Under the pieces are notes generated by a model, which worked only from the letters and a program-made list of their open reading frames with translations, had not been told where the DNA came from and ran no database searches. Shown here in pieces: positions 1 through 8,986 of a stretch of DNA of 32,611 nucleotides. The first letter of the stretch is position 1, and each line of letters starts with the position of its first letter. This DNA comes from an uncultured Microbulbifer sp. (GTDB taxonomy: Bacteria > Pseudomonadota > Gammaproteobacteria > Pseudomonadales > Cellvibrionaceae): the NCBI RefSeq assembly GCF_947498635.1, contig NZ_CANMKV010000044.1:1-32611 (forward strand), read 5' to 3'. The position numbers and the translations under genes are program-made.

Positions 1-199
1 TTGACTAAAAAACATTCATTTTTTTGCTGTGTGAAACCTAATGCAGAGTTAGAAAGCTATTTTTCAGAGTCTCCCTAGACTATTAAAGCAATTAATAAAT
101 ATTACCCTTTTTAGAAATTAAGTGCGCGAGCAGCTCTGCAAGGTTAATGAAACAGCCTTCACCTTACATAAAGTGTTTTTCTTTTTGTTATGCGAATAT

Positions 200-1228
200 C
201 TAGTCTTTATTATATTTAACATGCTTATTACGAAAATCCCGCGGGGATTGCCCAGTCCATTGTTTAAACCTTCTTGAGAAACTGCTGGCATCACAAAATC
301 CGAGTAAATAAGTGATCGATGTAATTGGCAATTCTTTTTGTTTGAGATATTGCATAGCTTGATATTCACGAACTTTATTAAGTATGGTCTGATAACTGGA
401 ACCATTTTCTTTTAGTTTTCTATGTAGGCTACGGCAGCTAACGCCAAGCTCTCCAGCCACCACTTCTTGCGAAAAATTTCCTGAAGGCATCATATTTATA
501 AGAACCCTAGTTGTCATACTAACCATGTCATTTTTCTTTAAACGATCCAGATAATCTATAAGTGCCATCTCATTGATTTTGGCTAATTCATTATTGCCCG
601 AAGTGAGTTGTCGATCTACAAAATCACGCCTAAGCCTAATCTCACAAATATTTGCTGAAAATTTGATAGGGCATCCATACATCATTTGGTGATATTTAGG
701 AATGGCAGGACTTGATCGCTCTAGATAAATTGCAATTAAGTGATGATAAACATCTGGGCATATCTTGCTAATAGATTTTATTAGTAGGCCCATAAAGGCA
801 TCTATAGCATGAATACTAGGTTCATATGATAAACCCTCTGCTTTTTCCCAGGATACTACGACATGTTGCCGCTCTTCGCGAACATGCATTCTCATGGCAG
901 TACTAACCACCTCTGAGAATCGAGCTGATCGCAATAGGCTTTCTCTGATAGAACTGCTCGCTAAATGGGCATAACTTAGGGCGTGAAGGTTTGTGTGGTT
1001 GACATATTTAGTAACTTGCAAGCCAATACAATCATTGCCAGATATAGTTTCAGCAAGGATCCATAATTTTTTCATGTTCTCTACAGGGATTCTTTGATTG
1101 GCATCTCCTATGCAGCTAGGGTCAATTCCTGCTCGTTGCAAGATTTCTTGGGTAGAACAATAGGATTTTAGAGCCTCAATAATGGGTAGTACCCAGGTTG
1201 CAATGGTTGTGTGTCCATTCTCAGCCAT
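200..1228 (-). CDS. AraC-family transcriptional regulator (arabinose-binding-like N-terminal domain)
   Basis: About 342 residues. The C-terminal third carries the two helix-turn-helix units of the AraC/XylS family: a first recognition region around FSQEVVAGELGVSCRSLHRK and a second ending in LGFCDASSFSRRFKQWTG, the usual AraC signature. The N-terminal two thirds resemble the arabinose-binding-like domain of the OruR/ArgR-type subgroup, which senses small ligands. The gene is divergent from the DUF3604 gene with about 175 bp between them, so it may control that run; this is inference. The start is ambiguous: ATG at 1228 is chosen, but TTG at 1234 lies closer to an upstream AGGA. The ligand cannot be told from the sequence. 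Confidence 0.9.
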   Translation of the reverse strand: MAENGHTTIATWVLPIIEALKSYCSTQEILQRAGIDPSCIGDANQRIPVENMKKLWILAETISGNDCIGLQVTKYVNHTNLHALSYAHLASSSIRESLLRSARFSEVVSTAMRMHVREERQHVVVSWEKAEGLSYEPSIHAIDAFMGLLIKSISKICPDVYHHLIAIYLERSSPAIPKYHQMMYGCPIKFSANICEIRLRRDFVDRQLTSGNNELAKINEMALIDYLDRLKKNDMVSMTTRVLINMMPSGNFSQEVVAGELGVSCRSLHRKLKENGSSYQTILNKVREYQAMQYLKQKELPITSITYLLGFCDASSFSRRFKQWTGQSPRDFRNKHVKYNKD

Positions 1229-1234
1229 TTGCAA

Positions 1235-1405
1235 ATGTGTCCTAATTAGTCAACAGATTGTCTGGATAGGCAAAGAAGCCTATAACCCAGGCGAGTAGCA
1301 TGAAATCTAATATTTTTCCCTTTATCAAGATTAACTTAAGGCGCTTTGTATGTTAAGGAAATTTAGTGTTTTCAAAGTATGCCAAGCTACTTAAACGATT
1401 AAATT
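1235..1405. promoter_or_regulatory. divergent intergenic region between the AraC regulator and the DUF3604 gene
   Basis: This AT-rich spacer of about 170 bp must hold the promoters of both divergent genes. I see no convincing palindrome or direct-repeat AraC site. No clear Shine-Dalgarno sequence precedes the ATG at 1406. The call rests only on the divergent gene arrangement. Confidence 0.4.
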
Positions 1406-3322
1406 ATGAAATATCTAAGGAAGAAGGCAACCGTGCTTACCTGGGTGACGCTAAGTACTGTATGCGTAGGTACTGAGGCGAGTGAACCTACTCAGCTTTT
1501 CTGGGGAGATATGCATCTTCACACTTCTTACTCATTCGACGCCTTCCTAAGTCAAAATTATTCGGCAACACCAGACACAGCTTATCGTTGGGCCAAAGGA
1601 CAGCCAGTTATTCATCCTTATACTCATGCAAAGGTACGTATAAATACGCCACTGGATTTTCTTGTGGTTTCAGATCACGCGGAGGGATTGGGGGTTATGA
1701 GAGCAGTGGTCAATAAAACAGATCAACTCGATACTGAAATGCCCTTTCACCAGTCGATAATGCGCTGGTTTGCCAAGCAGCATATTCGTTATAAAGTCTC
1801 AGTGAATGAGGGTATGGATATTTTCAATGAGCTACTGCCAACTAAGGCACTTAACACCGAAGTCTTCGTAGATCCTGTTCGGGATCCTGCTAATACGCCC
1901 CCAGAACCAGTGCTGGGAGATCTAAATAAAACCCGAGCAAGTGCCTGGAACGAGATAATCGATGCCGCAGAGCGCCACTACAACCCCGGCACCTTTACAA
2001 GCTTTATCGGCTGGGAGTGGAGTTCAACGCCAACTGGAGCTAACTTACACAGGGTGGTGGTATCCCCGAATGGGTCAAAACAGGCCAGGCAGTATCTGCC
2101 TTTTGGGTCAGACCAAAGTCAGTACCCTGAAGATTTATGGCGCTGGCTGGATGAGACTTCTGAGCGAACTGGCAGTGAATTCATTGCTATTCCGCATAAT
2201 TCTAACGTATCAAAGGGTTACATGTTCGCAGAAACTACACTACGTGGTGAGCCAATTGATACACAATATGCCCGTACACGTATGCGCTGGGAGCCTTTAG
2301 TAGAGGTAACACAAATTAAGGGCGATTCCGAAACGCATTCACAGCTTTCACCTCTAGATCCTTTCGCCGATTTCGAAAATTATCCATTTTACCTACAAGC
2401 CGATCCCGAGTCCTATCGAGTCGCTAAGGGTGATTATGCTCGATCCGCCTTACGTACTGGCTTGGAGGTGGAAGAGAAAATTGGCGTAAATCCCTATAAG
2501 TTTGGCTTCATAGGTTCCACCGATTCTCATACTGGTCTATCGACTGCAGAGGAGAATAACTTCTGGGGTAAATTTGCCCATGACTCGACACCCGCGAGTA
2601 AGCGCGCCCACACGGTGATTGGTGGAACAAAAGCAACTGGCTGGAATATGTCTGCTTCTGGACTCGCCGCAGTTTGGGCAGGTGAAAACACACGCGAAAG
2701 CCTTTTCGCCGCGTTTAAGCGTCGCGAGGTCTATGCAACTACAGGACCAAGAATACAGGTGCGTGTATTTGCCGGGTGGGATTTTCCAAAGCACGCAATA
2801 GATGCTGAAAATATCGCTGAATTGGGCTACATCTACGGAGTGCCAATGGGTGGAGAGCTAACTAGACCACAGGCGACAGAGCAACCAATTCAGCTGTTAA
2901 TACGCGCGGTTAAAGACCCGAAAGGAGCAAATCTGGATCGAATCCAAGTCGTAAAATCGTGGCTGGATGAGTCGGGGCGAAGCTATGAGAAGATCTTTAA
3001 TGTTGCCTGGTCTGGGGAACGTTCCTCGAGTGATCGAGGACAATTAATTCCTGTGGGCGATACCGTTGACCGGGAAACAGGTCTATATACCAACACCTTG
3101 GGCTCTCTTGAGTTATCTACCTTGTGGCAAGATCCGAGTTTTGATGCTGATCAAAGAGCATTTTACTATGTGCGTGTATTACAGATCCCGACACCACGCC
3201 ATTCACTTTACGATGCCGTGGCTACAAAAGAAATCAACAATGGTAGCATTCAGATACCCTCTGAAGGGCCCGCAGTTATCCAGGAACGTGCTTATACCTC
3301 TCCCATTTGGTATACACCATAG
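1406..3322 (+). CDS. secreted DUF3604 family protein (PHP-like metal-binding motifs)
   Basis: A 638-residue protein. Residues 1 to about 26 form a signal peptide (KK, hydrophobic stretch, then TEA-SE as likely cleavage site), so it should act in the periplasm or be anchored or exported. The mature start carries GDMHLHTSYSFDAF (from residue 34), then DFLVVSDHAEGLG near residue 90 and GFIGSTDSHTG near residue 374. These His/Asp clusters look like the metal-binding motifs of the PHP phosphoesterase superfamily and are typical of DUF3604 proteins. The length is normal for the family and no frame damage is seen. It heads a same-strand run with a parvulin and a HupE-like protein. The substrate is unknown; a metal-dependent hydrolase is inferred from the motifs only. 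Confidence 0.88.
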   Translation: MKYLRKKATVLTWVTLSTVCVGTEASEPTQLFWGDMHLHTSYSFDAFLSQNYSATPDTAYRWAKGQPVIHPYTHAKVRINTPLDFLVVSDHAEGLGVMRAVVNKTDQLDTEMPFHQSIMRWFAKQHIRYKVSVNEGMDIFNELLPTKALNTEVFVDPVRDPANTPPEPVLGDLNKTRASAWNEIIDAAERHYNPGTFTSFIGWEWSSTPTGANLHRVVVSPNGSKQARQYLPFGSDQSQYPEDLWRWLDETSERTGSEFIAIPHNSNVSKGYMFAETTLRGEPIDTQYARTRMRWEPLVEVTQIKGDSETHSQLSPLDPFADFENYPFYLQADPESYRVAKGDYARSALRTGLEVEEKIGVNPYKFGFIGSTDSHTGLSTAEENNFWGKFAHDSTPASKRAHTVIGGTKATGWNMSASGLAAVWAGENTRESLFAAFKRREVYATTGPRIQVRVFAGWDFPKHAIDAENIAELGYIYGVPMGGELTRPQATEQPIQLLIRAVKDPKGANLDRIQVVKSWLDESGRSYEKIFNVAWSGERSSSDRGQLIPVGDTVDRETGLYTNTLGSLELSTLWQDPSFDADQRAFYYVRVLQIPTPRHSLYDAVATKEINNGSIQIPSEGPAVIQERAYTSPIWYTP

Positions 3323-3424
3323 CATATTGATGAACCAATGCTGTAAAGCAGGTAAATAGTCTAGTCCAGAAAACAGTTTATATATTCGAGTGAATGATCT
3401 TTAGATATTTTCGGGGGATATTGT

Positions 3425-4342
3425 ATGTACTGGAGCTTTAGTCGATTGGGCAGGGATCCGTTAATACACTTCTTGATTATTGCATTGCTTCTATTTGTTG
3501 GTGCCGAATTAATAGAAAAGAAAGGTGATGGCTCTGACCAAGAGCACATCATACTCCTAAATAAAGACAACTTAATTGAATATATTCAGTACCAAAAAAA
3601 GACTTTTAACCCAATTTATTCCAGACGTTATTGGCAAAATCTAACAGACATAGAAAGGGCCAACCTGATTGCCGACTACATTCAGGAAGAGATACTATAC
3701 CGTGAGGCGATTAATCTTGGTTTGCAAGAAAATGATCAGATTATACGACGGCGGCTTATTCAGAAGCTGGAATATGTGACTGAAGGTTTCTTCGAAGATA
3801 TCAATATTAACGAAGATAATTTGGAGGCTTACTTTCGACTTCACCAGGAAAAATATCGCATTGACGCCTCCATTACTTTCACTCATGTTTTTTTCGATCA
3901 TAAAATCCACTCAAAGATAAAACTAAAGGAAACAGCAAAACGAACATTGGACCATCTTTTAAAAAAATCAGAAGCCTTTGAGAAATCCTCTCTTTATGGG
4001 GATCGGTTTGTATTTCATCGAAACTATGTAGAGCGTACCCCCCAGTTAGTGGCTAGTCATTTTGGGGATGCTTTTGCAAAATGGGCTTTTCAACTGCCCT
4101 TAAACACCTGGTCGGGTCCCTTTGAATCCCCTTATGGCCTACATCTTGTACTTGCCATTAGTAACAAAAGCAGCCGCCTGCCTAACTTTAGAGAAGCTGC
4201 CCCATTAGTGCGAGCAGATTATCGTCACGAAAAAATGGAAGAAAAAAAGCGGCGTAAGATAGAAGAATTGATGAACAGATACCAGGTTGTATGGAGCTCT
4301 CCTATGCCGAATGTATCTACGGAAGTTACCTATGCCAAATAG
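3425..4342 (+). CDS. membrane-anchored parvulin-type peptidyl-prolyl cis-trans isomerase
   Basis: A 305-residue protein. A single hydrophobic segment at about residues 14-30 (PLIHFLIIALLLFVGAELI) should anchor it in the inner membrane with the rest periplasmic. The middle is a helical SurA/PpiD-like chaperone region with YIQEEILYREAINLGL. The C-terminal part matches a PpiC/rotamase domain, ending with the typical WSGPFESPYGLHLVLA. A GGGGGA ribosome-binding site sits about 8 bp before the ATG. It lies 102 bp after the DUF3604 gene and overlaps the next gene by 11 bp, so the latter two are surely co-transcribed. A role in folding the exported partner proteins is inferred from context. Confidence 0.87.
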   Translation: MYWSFSRLGRDPLIHFLIIALLLFVGAELIEKKGDGSDQEHIILLNKDNLIEYIQYQKKTFNPIYSRRYWQNLTDIERANLIADYIQEEILYREAINLGLQENDQIIRRRLIQKLEYVTEGFFEDININEDNLEAYFRLHQEKYRIDASITFTHVFFDHKIHSKIKLKETAKRTLDHLLKKSEAFEKSSLYGDRFVFHRNYVERTPQLVASHFGDAFAKWAFQLPLNTWSGPFESPYGLHLVLAISNKSSRLPNFREAAPLVRADYRHEKMEEKKRRKIEELMNRYQVVWSSPMPNVSTEVTYAK

Positions 4343-5393
4343 ACATCTCTACCAAAACTCACTAATTTTTCTCGCTACCTTACTCGGTGTTGCATTTAGC
4401 AACCTTGGTTTTACCCATGACGGAAGACCAGTTTATATAGAGTTACAAGAACGCCCAGAAAACCAATATATATTGCGTTGGAAAATCCCACCGGTTATGC
4501 AACCTGGAACAGAACCAGAAGTATACCTAACAGGTGATTATTGCCAAATACTACCAGAGACACAATTTTTTTCTCGTTACAACACCAAAAAATATCAGTG
4601 TCAGCCTTCCCTTTCACAAACAAATACCCAGCCAGATGAACGCTTGATAATAAAGATCGGATATCCAGTTGCTAATCCAGCATTATCTACTCTAATCCGC
4701 TTTGAGCAAATGAATGGCGGCATCATTAATCTCTTTAATGGCCCAGAGGCCATAGAGATACATTTACCTTCCGAGTTGTCTATCTGGCAATATGTCAGAC
4801 AATACATTGAAGCTGGATTCCTACATATACTGGAAGGCTATGATCATCTGCTTTTTGTATTTTGTCTGGTCTATATTGCCCGTAATCTAAAAGGGATTAC
4901 AATAGCAGTTACCGGATTTACCTTAGGGCACTCACTCACTCTCGGGCTCGCAAGCTTGAACGTATTCAGTGTAAGGGTGGATATTGTAGAGGTATTAATT
5001 CCGCTGAGTATTATGGTATTAGCTGCTGAGATTGTAAACGCTGGTAACCATCGACACAAAGAAACTTTAGCCTGGCGATTTCCAGCCATTGTCGCTAGTG
5101 GTTTTGGGTTATTACATGGATTTGGGTTTGCCAGTGCGTTGGCCGAGTTGGGCCTTCCTCACAACCAGAAAATAACGGCTTTAATCAGCTTTAATATAGG
5201 CGTTGAACTAGGACAGTTAATATTTGTCTTGCTTTTACTTTTTTTAGCTTATATGGCTAAACTGGCAGTTTCCAAGTGGAAGTTTTCCGAAATTACTAAT
5301 CACATCCTTACGCAGTCAAAATATGCAATATATCTAGTGGGGATAGCAAGTGGATATTGGGTCGTTAGCCGGTCTTTGGAAGTAATCTATTAA
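4332..5393 (+). CDS. HupE/UreJ-like integral membrane protein
   Basis: About 353 residues from the ATG at 4332. I prefer this start to an upstream one at 4287 because GGAAG lies 6 bp before it and the frame then begins with a normal signal-like segment (SLIFLATLLGVAFSNLGF). An extracytoplasmic region of about 150 residues follows. The C-terminal half then holds about six membrane segments with the histidine-rich HupE_UreJ_2 signatures GYDHLLFV, TLGHSLTLGLA, LLHGFGFASALAELG and FNIGVELGQ. HupE/UreJ proteins are proposed nickel or other metal transporters. No urease or hydrogenase gene is nearby, so the cargo is unknown. Its pairing with a DUF3604 protein that has metal-binding motifs suggests metal handling, which is inference. 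Confidence 0.85.
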   Translation: MPNRHLYQNSLIFLATLLGVAFSNLGFTHDGRPVYIELQERPENQYILRWKIPPVMQPGTEPEVYLTGDYCQILPETQFFSRYNTKKYQCQPSLSQTNTQPDERLIIKIGYPVANPALSTLIRFEQMNGGIINLFNGPEAIEIHLPSELSIWQYVRQYIEAGFLHILEGYDHLLFVFCLVYIARNLKGITIAVTGFTLGHSLTLGLASLNVFSVRVDIVEVLIPLSIMVLAAEIVNAGNHRHKETLAWRFPAIVASGFGLLHGFGFASALAELGLPHNQKITALISFNIGVELGQLIFVLLLLFLAYMAKLAVSKWKFSEITNHILTQSKYAIYLVGIASGYWVVSRSLEVIY

Positions 5394-5483
5394 ATAGATA
5401 GAGATTCTTATTGCGTAAAATATTTAGAATAGTGTACGTTTCGAGAATGTAAATAATTCTGTCGAACCGCCTCTTCCAGTTGT

Positions 5484-6699
5484 TTATTGATAATCGGTGA
5501 GTCGTTCACCGAACTCGATCATAAATCGGGTTAAAGTCGACTTCCAGTTACGGATCGGCATAGCCCATTTTTTGGCGGCGCTCTGCATAGCTAAATACAC
5601 CGCTTTTATCGCGGAGTCATCCGAAAGGAACACCTTGCGTTGATTGGTGGCTTTACGAATAACCCTGTTGAGAGACTCTATTGAGTTGGTTGTATAGATC
5701 ACTCTGCGGATCTCAGACGGATATTCAAATAGAGTGGTTAGGTTTACCCAGTGGTCGTCCAGGACTTGCTAATCTGGGGGTAGCTATCATCCCACCCCGA
5801 TACAAACCGCTCCCGCGCCATCTGTGCTGCCGGTTCTGTGGCAGAGGTCTAGATTGGCCGTAACGGCCTTGTAATCCTTCCAGGGGACGTATTTTAGCGA
5901 GTTACGTACCATGTGCACGGTACAGAGCTGAACTTTGGCCTGGGGGTATTCTGTCACAGTAGCCTCTGGGAAGCCCTTCAGACCGTCAACGCATACAATC
6001 AATAACTCTTCCAAACCAAGATTATTCAGCTCAGTAAGCACAGATGGCCAAAATTTGGCACCTTCCGTTTCAGCAAACCTTAGGCCCAATAGCTCTTTCT
6101 GGCCCCCCATGTTTATACCCAGGGCCACATACACAGCTATATTAATTACCCGCTTATTATGGTGTGATTTTTTAAGCAATGCAGTCAAGGTAAACAATAG
6201 GATAAACCCGGTCTAATGGGCGACTCTGCCACAGCACTGTGCACCAGCTCTGTAACCTTAGATAACAGGGCTGCTGAGACTTCGGCATCGCACATTCGTT
6301 GAAGGCATCGGCGATATCGCGGGTACTCATCCCTTCGCGTATAGGGATTGCATTTGATCGACCATTCCGGTAAGGCGAGCCTGCGCCCTGCGAACACAAT
6401 GCGGCTTGAAGGTGCCAGTTATATCGCGGGGAACACTGATATCAACCACTCTAAGCCGGTCTTTGGGGCGCTTGGAGCTAGTGCATTGGGACTGTTGACA
6501 GAGTTGTGCTCAATTGGGTCATTCTTGGGGTAGCCAAGGTGCTCATCCAGCTCTACACCAAGTGCGGCCTCCACGGTCATCTTGACCAGTTTCTCGGTGA
6601 AATCGTAGAGGTTGGTTTCAGATTCCCCCCCCAGGCTAACTCTATGACCTGATATTGAAGCTGCCGTTCAAGTGCTTTGTTATTCACTATTCTGCTCAT
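5484..6699 (-). pseudogene. IS256-family transposase, multiply frameshifted
   Basis: Read on the minus strand from the ATG at 6699 (good GGAGG 5-8 bp upstream), the pieces line up in order with an IS256 mutator-type DDE transposase. They are a helical N-terminus, MTVEAALGVELDEHLGYPKN, GMSTRDIADAFNE, RPLDRVYPIVYLDC (first catalytic Asp region), VALGINMGGQKELLG, VCVDGLKGFPEA (second Asp), CTVHMVRNSLKYVPWKDYKA, WDDSYPQISKSW, and the tail IYTTNSIESLNRVIR to MIEFGERLTDYQ. The frame changes at the C8 run (6625-6632) and at several later points, including a small deletion after YLDC and changes near 6190, 5850 and 5740. No functional protein can be made. Confidence 0.9.
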
Positions 6700-6764
6700 A
6701 ATTTCCTCCGATGCAGAGTACGGAAGAAATCATAATCAGTTACACAATTAGGTTTACAGCCTCC
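5484..6764 (-). mobile_element. decayed IS256-family insertion sequence
   Basis: The element spans the transposase relic plus an upstream end. The likely right terminus is at about 6740-6764, where a motif ending in GGTTTACAGCCTCC lies about 40 bp before the transposase start, as IS256-type ends do. I could not find a matching inverted copy near 5400-5484, so the left end seems lost or diverged. A perfect 7-bp inverted repeat, AACCTTC/GAAGGTT (6771-6788), lies just outside the right end. Boundaries are approximate and no target duplication was identified. Confidence 0.65.
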
Positions 6765-7226
6765 ATAACAAACCTTCGCTAGAAGGTTACATCCCTTTCT
6801 TCTTGTTCACTCTTGAAAGTTTTTGCACTATTTCAGCTTGTAATGTATGTATAAAAACAAACCAGCCACTTACATTTACGTACTCTAGTGCCATTTTGCA
6901 CGCTACTCAGCAACACCACAGCTCCTCAGTTTTCTTAACCTCAGCCAAAGTACATGCTCATTTTTCATCACCAATGCGGTGTGCCAACAAGTAATTTATT
7001 TGAGCAGTAAATATGCTAATGTTCTCTGCGTTTATCGAGTGGCAGCTGCACCTGTTGGGTTTTGGCATACCTTACTCCGCATGGCAGCTCTATAATTATT
7101 ATACTCAAGGTTATGGATCCTTATCTTTATTCTTATGCCGCTCGTTATAACTGTTTTTTCTGAATTCAATACAAAAGCGACATTGATTTTACATTTTATA
7201 AATTCCACCTCATAAAGGGACTGAAT
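6765..7226. other. intergenic stretch without a supported gene
   Basis: About 460 bp between the IS256 relic and the next gene. Apart from the 7-bp hairpin at 6771-6788 it holds only short open frames with no recognisable content or ribosome-binding sites. The last 100 bp are AT-rich and probably contain the promoter for the gene at 7227. Confidence 0.5.
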
Positions 7227-8084
7227 ATGAGTGCAGATGTTTTTACTGATACGAAAATACAAGAGATGGTTAAGTTTTGCTCTACAGGCTATGATGCTTG
7301 GAGCAAAATTATAAATAAGGATGTCACCAACAACTATATTGCCGGTCGTGACCGTTCTGCTAAAGGACAGGTTTATTGGAACAATCTCAACAGTGAAGTG
7401 AGCTGTATTCTGGCCATTCATTCCTTTCTCAAAGAATACTTAACTTCAAAAGTACCTACGATTGAAATTGTGCGACTGGATAAACTGCGAGAAAGCTTCA
7501 GACATGCAGCTGTTGACTATCAAAGACGATGCTCCACCGCACACCTCACAAAAGAAATAGACAAGAAAATTAGTAAAAATGAAGCCCTCAAAGAAGACAG
7601 ACGTGAGAACTTTGCAATTTCTTCACTCTCATTGGTAGCCTCTATCAATGACATTTCGTCTAAAATTAATGGTGTTGTAGCGACAATTATTGCACTTAAG
7701 GGGATGAGAAAGAACCTTACTTCATTCGATGCTTCTTGGAGTGAATACTATAAAACAATCCGCCGAGATTTCCTGGCTGTCGCCTCAAATGTGGTAGGCA
7801 TTTTTGCACCTACAGCAATGGGGAATACCATTATCGTTGCCTGGATGTATAGCGATACACGCGATTATTTAAATTTTGAAAAAACAGGACAGCAATTATC
7901 AGAAAACAAACAAAAGCTGTTAAAGGCGGCAGATAAATTTAGTGGCGATACCTCGATTGGTGACTTCTACACCTACGTACTGGTGACTGCACTTGCTGAG
8001 CACTATGGTTTTTCACCCAACAACGGAATCAGGTATACTCCTCAACACGAACATCTAAGCACGGTCAAGGGTATTTTAGGGTAG
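7227..8084 (+). CDS. hypothetical protein, 285 residues, unrecognised
   Basis: I do not recognise this family. The ATG is preceded by AAGGGA with 6 bp spacing. The sequence is largely charged and probably helical (for example AHLTKEIDKKISKNEALKED around residues 105-125). A mildly hydrophobic patch, VVGIFAPTAMGNTIIVAWMY, sits near residue 200 and could be buried helix or membrane-associated. There is no signal peptide, no catalytic motif I can name and no Cys pair. It lies alone between an IS relic and a small kinase-like gene, about 210 bp upstream of the latter, so co-transcription is uncertain. Codon use looks like its AT-rich neighbours. Confidence 0.7.
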   Translation: MSADVFTDTKIQEMVKFCSTGYDAWSKIINKDVTNNYIAGRDRSAKGQVYWNNLNSEVSCILAIHSFLKEYLTSKVPTIEIVRLDKLRESFRHAAVDYQRRCSTAHLTKEIDKKISKNEALKEDRRENFAISSLSLVASINDISSKINGVVATIIALKGMRKNLTSFDASWSEYYKTIRRDFLAVASNVVGIFAPTAMGNTIIVAWMYSDTRDYLNFEKTGQQLSENKQKLLKAADKFSGDTSIGDFYTYVLVTALAEHYGFSPNNGIRYTPQHEHLSTVKGILG

Positions 8085-8290
8085 AACTTTCCTCTGGTTA
8101 GTATCACGCTATAATAAAAGGTGATATATTTTGTGCAGGATTAGTAGATACGATATTATTGAACGTGTCTATAGTACAACCTAGTTATTTACTGTTGTTA
8201 TGCCTGCACTTGTAATTCAACTACAACTCGGATAATGCTGGAAGTTTACATACAAAACGCTAGCATTGTATTTTTCAAAGAGGTTTTTAA
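8085..8290. promoter_or_regulatory. intergenic spacer with a TATCAC/GTGATA inverted repeat
   Basis: Just after the 285-residue gene, TATCAC and GTGATA are separated by 13 bases (about 8101-8125) and followed by an AT-rich run. It may be a weak terminator or a regulator site; the sequence does not decide. Confidence 0.3.
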
Positions 8291-8779
8291 TTGGATAAGA
8301 TACTGATATTCGGTAATTCAGGTTCTGGGAAATCCACATTAGCGAAACATCTTTCCAGAAAATCAGGATTGTATCACTTAGATTTAGACTCCCTAGCATG
8401 GCTGCCAACTACACCTCCCCAGAGAATGCCTATAGAAGAGTCTAGAGTTCAAATGAAGACTTTCCTTAAAGAGCAGGTAAGCTGGGTTGTGGAGGGGTGC
8501 TATACCGATTTGCTTGAGCTTCTGATTGCCCAAGCCACCGAGATCATATTTATGGATCTTAATGTAAAACAGTGCCTAGATAATGCCAAAAATCGCCCCT
8601 GGGAACCGCACAAGTATGAATCTAAAGAAGCGCAAGATGCAAATCTTAATATGCTAGTGAACTGGATCAGAGATTATTACTCTAGAGCCAACACCTTTTC
8701 GCATCAAGCGCACCTGAGATTTTATAATTCCTTTAAAGGAAAAAAATCTGCTTACACAGAGAATCCAACCTACCTGTAA
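8291..8779 (+). CDS. P-loop nucleoside/shikimate-kinase-like protein
   Basis: A 162-residue protein starting at a TTG. An AAAGAGG ribosome-binding site 7 bp upstream and a Walker A motif immediately after the start (ILIFGNSGSGKSTLAKHL, residues 4-21) support that start. YHLDLDSLAW (about residue 30) and VVEGCY (about residue 67) match the substrate-binding and Walker-B-like regions of small adenylate/shikimate-kinase-fold proteins, often annotated as topology-modulation (FlaR-like) proteins. IIFMDLNVKQCL is the expected core strand. The true substrate is unknown. It is followed by a structured spacer and then the convergent exporter pseudogene. Confidence 0.78.
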   Translation: MDKILIFGNSGSGKSTLAKHLSRKSGLYHLDLDSLAWLPTTPPQRMPIEESRVQMKTFLKEQVSWVVEGCYTDLLELLIAQATEIIFMDLNVKQCLDNAKNRPWEPHKYESKEAQDANLNMLVNWIRDYYSRANTFSHQAHLRFYNSFKGKKSAYTENPTYL

Positions 8780-8857
8780 AGCTTACAATAATTTTATCTT
8801 TAATTGCCGCCATCTATTTAATTTTTTCATGGAATGATGGCCGCTCTTAGCATTCTG

Positions 8858-8911
8858 GCCCCTAATAGAACCTGTGCGGAGCCCATCAGAATATTGGGCC
8901 TAAACAGGGGC
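8858..8911. repeat. nested inverted repeat between convergent genes
   Basis: Outer arms GCCCCT (8858-8863) and AGGGGC (8906-8911) enclose CCTGT (8871-8875)/ACAGG (8904-8908) and an inner GCCCA (8881-8885)/TGGGC (8895-8899). The two outer pairings compete for the same right-hand bases. It lies between convergent genes, so a bidirectional terminator is possible, although there is no clean T-tract. Confidence 0.4.
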
Positions 8912-8986
8912 AAGTTCACTAGGGCTCTCTGCAAACTAAAAAAGGTTACAATTAGCATAACTCTTAAAACCTAATTAAAAATATCA

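Noticed and set aside
1..78. Open frame from the window edge to a TAG at 76-78, possibly the 3' end of a plus-strand gene
   Set aside because: Only 25 codons with no recognisable motif; it cannot be told from chance.
118..405. 95-codon minus-strand open frame
   Set aside because: It overlaps the AraC regulator in another frame and has no supporting features.
6803..6994. 63-codon plus-strand open frame after the IS relic
   Set aside because: No ribosome-binding site and no familiar content.
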